Shown here: piece after piece, positions 5,620-8,073 of the stretch | How positions within the stretch are numbered: position 1 is the first letter of the stretch | How the letters are laid out: each line of letters starts with the position of its first letter | NCBI GenBank assembly: GCA_002367335.1 | Contig: DFBI01000049.1 | Location: 29,147 to 37,219 of the forward strand | Direction of reading: 5' to 3' | Length of the DNA stretch: 8,073 nt | Source of the DNA: Syntrophaceae bacterium UBA3084 | GTDB lineage: Bacteria > Desulfobacterota > Syntrophia > Syntrophales > UBA6807 | Made by a program: the position numbers and the translations under genes | Notes under the pieces: generated by a model | The model's input: the letters and a program-made list of their open reading frames with translations, nothing else | What the model was told of the DNA's origin: nothing | Databases searched by the model: none

Positions 5620-7634
5620 TCAAAGAAAAATCCGCACTCAAAAGAATAGAAGAACTTCAAGATCTAATCAACTATCATAATAAGCGCTATTATCAATTTG
5701 ATGATCCTGAAATATCGGATGCTGAATATGATAAGTTGATGACAGAATTGATTCAACTTGAAAATACATACGCCGATCATATCGATTCAACTTATTCTCC
5801 AACCCAGCGTGTCGGAGCAGCACCTCTTGAAAAATTTGATACATTCACCCATCTTACACCTATGCTGAGCCTTTCAAATGCCTTTTCTAAAGATGACATC
5901 CTGGATTTCAACGAGCGCATAAACAGATTCCTGGATAACGCGAAAGATATTTCCTTTGTTGTCGAACCAAAGCTTGATGGTGTAGCGGTTAATTTGATTT
6001 ACGAAGGTGGAACTTTTACCGCCGGAGCAACCAGGGGTGATGGAACGGCAGGTGAAAATGTTACGCGAAACCTTAAGACAATACACTCTCTTCCATTACA
6101 AATAAAAAACGCTTCAGATATCCCTGATAAAATTGAAATTCGTGGAGAAGTTATTATAGGAATCGATTCCTTCAAAAAACTCAATAAACGCAGGAGTGAT
6201 GCCGGAGAAACCGCCTTTGCGAATCCGAGAAACGCGGCGGCCGGATCGCTGCGCCAGTTAGACTCCAAGGTCACATCAAAAAGACCGCTTGATATTTTTT
6301 GCTATGCTATTGGTTATGCAAAAGGTAAAACATTTAAGAATCAATGGGAGATTCTCCAGACCCTTGCGGGCTGGGGTTTCAAAGTTAATCCTCATGTTAA
6401 ACAAACAGGGAATATAAATGAGTGTATTCAATACTATGATGAGATGACCCTTTTGAGAGAAGATCTGCACTATGAGATCGATGGTATCGTCATAAAAGTT
6501 GATTCTCTGGAAACCCAGGCCCGCCTGGGTGCTGTTTCAAGAAGCCCTCGCTGGGCCATTGCCTGCAAATTCCCGCCCACTCAGGCTACAACGAGCATAG
6601 AAAATATTATTATACAGGTTGGCAGAACAGGTGTCCTTACCCCCGTTGCAAAAATGAAACCCGTACCGATTGGCGGTGTGACGGTAAGCAGCGCAACATT
6701 GCATAACCAGGATGAAATAAATAAAAAGGATATCCGCATTGGCGACACGGTAATCGTGCAAAGAGCCGGTGATGTAATTCCGGAAGTCGTAAAAGTTATA
6801 AAACCTCAGCGTACGGGCAGTGAAAGGATCTTTCACATGCCGGATACATGCCCTTCATGTGGCTCCAGAGTGGTTCGTCTCGAAGGCGAGGCAGCCTGCA
6901 GGTGTATTAATTTTGATTGTCCGGCCCAGATCAGGGAAAATATCAAACATTTTGTGTCCAGGGGCGCCATGGATATAGAAGGATTGGGTGAAAAAATAAT
7001 ATCACAGCTGCTTGATGAAAATATTATTAACGATCCTGCAGATCTCTATTATCTCACTAAAAAAGATTTAATCGTGCTGGAACGAATGGCAGATAAGTCG
7101 GTTGAAAACCTGCTGGCTTCAATTGAAAGATCAAAAAGTCCTCCTCTGGAAAAATTTATTTTCGCCCTGGGAATCAGACATGTGGGAGAACATATATCAA
7201 AAATCCTGACAAAAGAATTTTTCACCCTGGATAATCTGATAAAAGCAACAGCGGACGAATTAACTTCCATCAAAGAGATAGGGCCTGAGGTTGCGGGAAG
7301 CATCACAAAATACTTCCGACTTTCTTCCAATTCTAAAATGATTGAAAAACTCAGGAAGGCTGGGGTAAAACCACAAGATGCGACCGAGAAAAAACCATCT
7401 GAACTTACAGGAAAATCTTTTCTCTTCACGGGAACACTTGAAAGTTTCCCGAGAAGCAAAGCCAGGGACATTGTTGAATCCTTAGGCGGAAATGTTTCAG
7501 TTTCGTTAACAAAAAATACCGATTACGTTGTTGTTGGAAAATCACCAGGTTCCAAACTCGGCAAGGCGCAACAATTAAATATAACTACAATATCTGAGGA
7601 TGATTTCCTGGAATTGATAAAGGAAACATCGTAA
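5616..7634 (+). CDS. ligA: NAD-dependent DNA ligase LigA
   Basis: LigA seals nicks in replication and repair using NAD as AMP donor. The 672 residues match the bacterial family length. The N-terminal NAD-binding domain Ia includes YYQFDDPEISDAEYD (25-39). The adenylation domain carries the nucleophile K119 in EPKLDG, EIDGIVIK (287-294) and CKFPP with K318. The OB fold includes VGRTG (335-339). A C4 zinc finger has C412, C415, C430 and C435. Helix-hairpin-helix repeats span about 445-585, and a BRCT domain about 592-672 begins near FLFTGTLESF. All catalytic residues are intact. There is no Shine-Dalgarno before the ATG. Instead the ATG overlaps the TGA of a short upstream frame, so translational coupling is likely. 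The stop overlaps the next gene as TAATG. Confidence 0.98.
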   Translation: MIKEKSALKRIEELQDLINYHNKRYYQFDDPEISDAEYDKLMTELIQLENTYADHIDSTYSPTQRVGAAPLEKFDTFTHLTPMLSLSNAFSKDDILDFNERINRFLDNAKDISFVVEPKLDGVAVNLIYEGGTFTAGATRGDGTAGENVTRNLKTIHSLPLQIKNASDIPDKIEIRGEVIIGIDSFKKLNKRRSDAGETAFANPRNAAAGSLRQLDSKVTSKRPLDIFCYAIGYAKGKTFKNQWEILQTLAGWGFKVNPHVKQTGNINECIQYYDEMTLLREDLHYEIDGIVIKVDSLETQARLGAVSRSPRWAIACKFPPTQATTSIENIIIQVGRTGVLTPVAKMKPVPIGGVTVSSATLHNQDEINKKDIRIGDTVIVQRAGDVIPEVVKVIKPQRTGSERIFHMPDTCPSCGSRVVRLEGEAACRCINFDCPAQIRENIKHFVSRGAMDIEGLGEKIISQLLDENIINDPADLYYLTKKDLIVLERMADKSVENLLASIERSKSPPLEKFIFALGIRHVGEHISKILTKEFFTLDNLIKATADELTSIKEIGPEVAGSITKYFRLSSNSKMIEKLRKAGVKPQDATEKKPSELTGKSFLFTGTLESFPRSKARDIVESLGGNVSVSLTKNTDYVVVGKSPGSKLGKAQQLNITTISEDDFLELIKETS

Positions 7635-7906
7635 TGAAAAGAGTTCACATTTTTGTATCCGGAAAGGTTCAGGGGGTATGCTACCGGGCAGAAACCCGGC
7701 GTTATGCCAAAAGTTTCAATCTGAAAGGCTGGGTAATGAACCTCGGAGACGGCAGAGTAGAATGCGTTTTCGAAGGGAAAGAAGAAAACGTCAACAAAAT
7801 AATAGAATGGTGTAAAATTGGTCCAGACTTTTCCTCTGTACAAGAGGTCAAAATCACAGAGGAACTCTTCACGGGAAATTTTACTGATTTTAGCGTCAGG
7901 TACTAA
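7634..7906 (+). CDS. acyP: Acylphosphatase
   Basis: Acylphosphatases are small cytosolic alpha/beta enzymes that hydrolyse carboxyl-phosphate bonds such as acetyl phosphate or 1,3-bisphosphoglycerate; the physiological substrate in bacteria is usually unclear. The 90 residues fit the family. The signature GKVQGVCYR (10-18) contains the phosphate-binding R18, and GWVMNLGDGRVE (32-43) contains the catalytic N36. A Cys replaces the more usual residue at position 16 before YR, which is not expected to matter. The ATG overlaps the ligA TAA by one base, and AAAGGAA lies about 8 nt upstream, so the two genes are very probably cotranscribed and perhaps coupled. No functional link between ligase and acylphosphatase is implied by the sequence beyond this. 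Confidence 0.95.
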   Translation: MKRVHIFVSGKVQGVCYRAETRRYAKSFNLKGWVMNLGDGRVECVFEGKEENVNKIIEWCKIGPDFSSVQEVKITEELFTGNFTDFSVRY

Positions 7907-7921
7907 TGCGGCAAAGCCGCA
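7907..7921 (+). repeat. Short hairpin right after the acylphosphatase stop codon
   Basis: TGCGGC-AAA-GCCGCA forms a 6-bp stem with a 3-nt loop, starting at the base after the stop codon. No T run follows on either strand, so it is not a standard intrinsic terminator. It could protect the mRNA 3' end or belong to the adjoining repeat element. Confidence 0.5.
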
Positions 7922-7979
7922 AAGGTTCAAGGTCAAAGGCTAAAGGCTAAAGGTTTTTCCTTGCTCCTTGATCCTTGTT
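7922..7979. repeat. Inverted pair of heptamer arrays
   Basis: The left side has an exact 7-bp period: GGTTCAA, GGTCAAA, GGCTAAA, GGCTAAA (7924-7951), then GG. After TTTTT the right side has the complementary period: CCTTGCT, CCTTGAT, CCTTGTT (7959-7979). The arms can pair imperfectly into a stem of about 19 bp. On the plus strand the T run lies in the loop, not after the stem. It resembles dispersed heptameric repeats known from some bacterial intergenic regions. Confidence 0.65.
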
Positions 7980-7983
7980 TTGT

Positions 7984-8001
7984 AAACGTTCACGAAACGT
8001 T
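7984..8001. repeat. AAACGTT direct repeat with palindromic core
   Basis: AAACGTT occurs twice (7984-7990 and 7995-8001) separated by CACG. Because AACGTT is self-complementary, the pair is both direct and inverted. It lies between the two heptamer arrays. No function can be assigned. Confidence 0.5.
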
Positions 8002-8029
8002 GAAATTAGAAAATAGAAACTGGAAATTT
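8002..8029. repeat. Second heptamer array, GAAANNN type
   Basis: Four consecutive 7-bp units, GAAATTA, GAAAATA, GAAACTG and GAAATTT, keep an exact register. The unit differs from the GGCTAAA array 25 bp upstream, but the period is the same. Confidence 0.55.
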
Positions 8030-8073
8030 GGCCTTCATACTTTATGTATTGTCAAGGTTTGGTCGAGTGGTTA

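Noticed and set aside
7907..7921. Hairpin after the acylphosphatase gene as an intrinsic terminator
   Set aside because: The stem is only 6 bp and is followed by AAAGG on the plus strand and by a non-T sequence on the minus strand.
7523..7936. Minus-strand 137-codon frame opposite ligA end and the acylphosphatase gene
   Set aside because: It overlaps two genes with clear motifs on the other strand and shows no recognisable domain or start signal.
7922..8029. CRISPR array
   Set aside because: The repeat units are only 7 bp, directly abutting, with no spacers and no cas genes nearby.

Overview
The window looks like ordinary core chromosome from a Gram-negative bacterium of moderately low GC. 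The gene order tig-clpP-clpX-lon, the ligA-acylphosphatase pair and a dispersed palindrome containing 'gtcatttcgagtg...cgagaaatc' suggest a Desulfobacterota (former Deltaproteobacteria) member. That placement rests on recalled resemblance and is tentative. There are no phage, transposase, CRISPR or defence genes. The protein genes are housekeeping, and the unusual signal lies in the non-coding stretches around ligA.

Left half (1-4995, all minus strand, read right to left). tRNA-Pro(GGG) lies at 4919-4995 and is followed by a hairpin terminator at 4877-4906. A strong promoter (4746-4774) then precedes tRNA-Leu(UAG) at 4641-4728. Next come trigger factor (tig, GTG start), clpP, clpX and lon, with lon cut by the window edge just after its Walker B motif. 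tig/clpP and clpP/clpX overlap by ATGA, clpX and lon are 4 bp apart, and no terminator separates tRNA-Leu from tig. The set looks like one proteostasis operon: a ribosome-bound chaperone, the ClpXP unfoldase-protease and the Lon protease.

Middle (4996-5615). This 620-bp stretch has no intact gene. It holds a likely tRNA-Pro promoter, a perfect 14-bp palindrome, an AT-rich hairpin, a GC-richer foldable segment, a good plus-strand promoter (5258-5286) and a REP-like palindromic repeat. It ends with the remains of, or a frameshift-dependent version of, a small coding region whose last reading frame ends in an ATGA overlap with ligA.

Right half (5616-7906, plus strand). ligA (NAD-dependent DNA ligase, complete, all domains) is followed by an acylphosphatase gene through a TAATG overlap. 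The tail (7907-8073) holds a short hairpin, an inverted pair of 7-bp-period repeat arrays, an AAACGTT direct repeat, a second 7-bp-period array of different sequence, and a fragment at the edge resembling the start of a tRNA.

The best candidates for follow-up are the frameshifted small gene before ligA, which has an A7 tract in correct slippery phase, and the heptamer arrays after the acylphosphatase gene. No new multi-gene system is visible.
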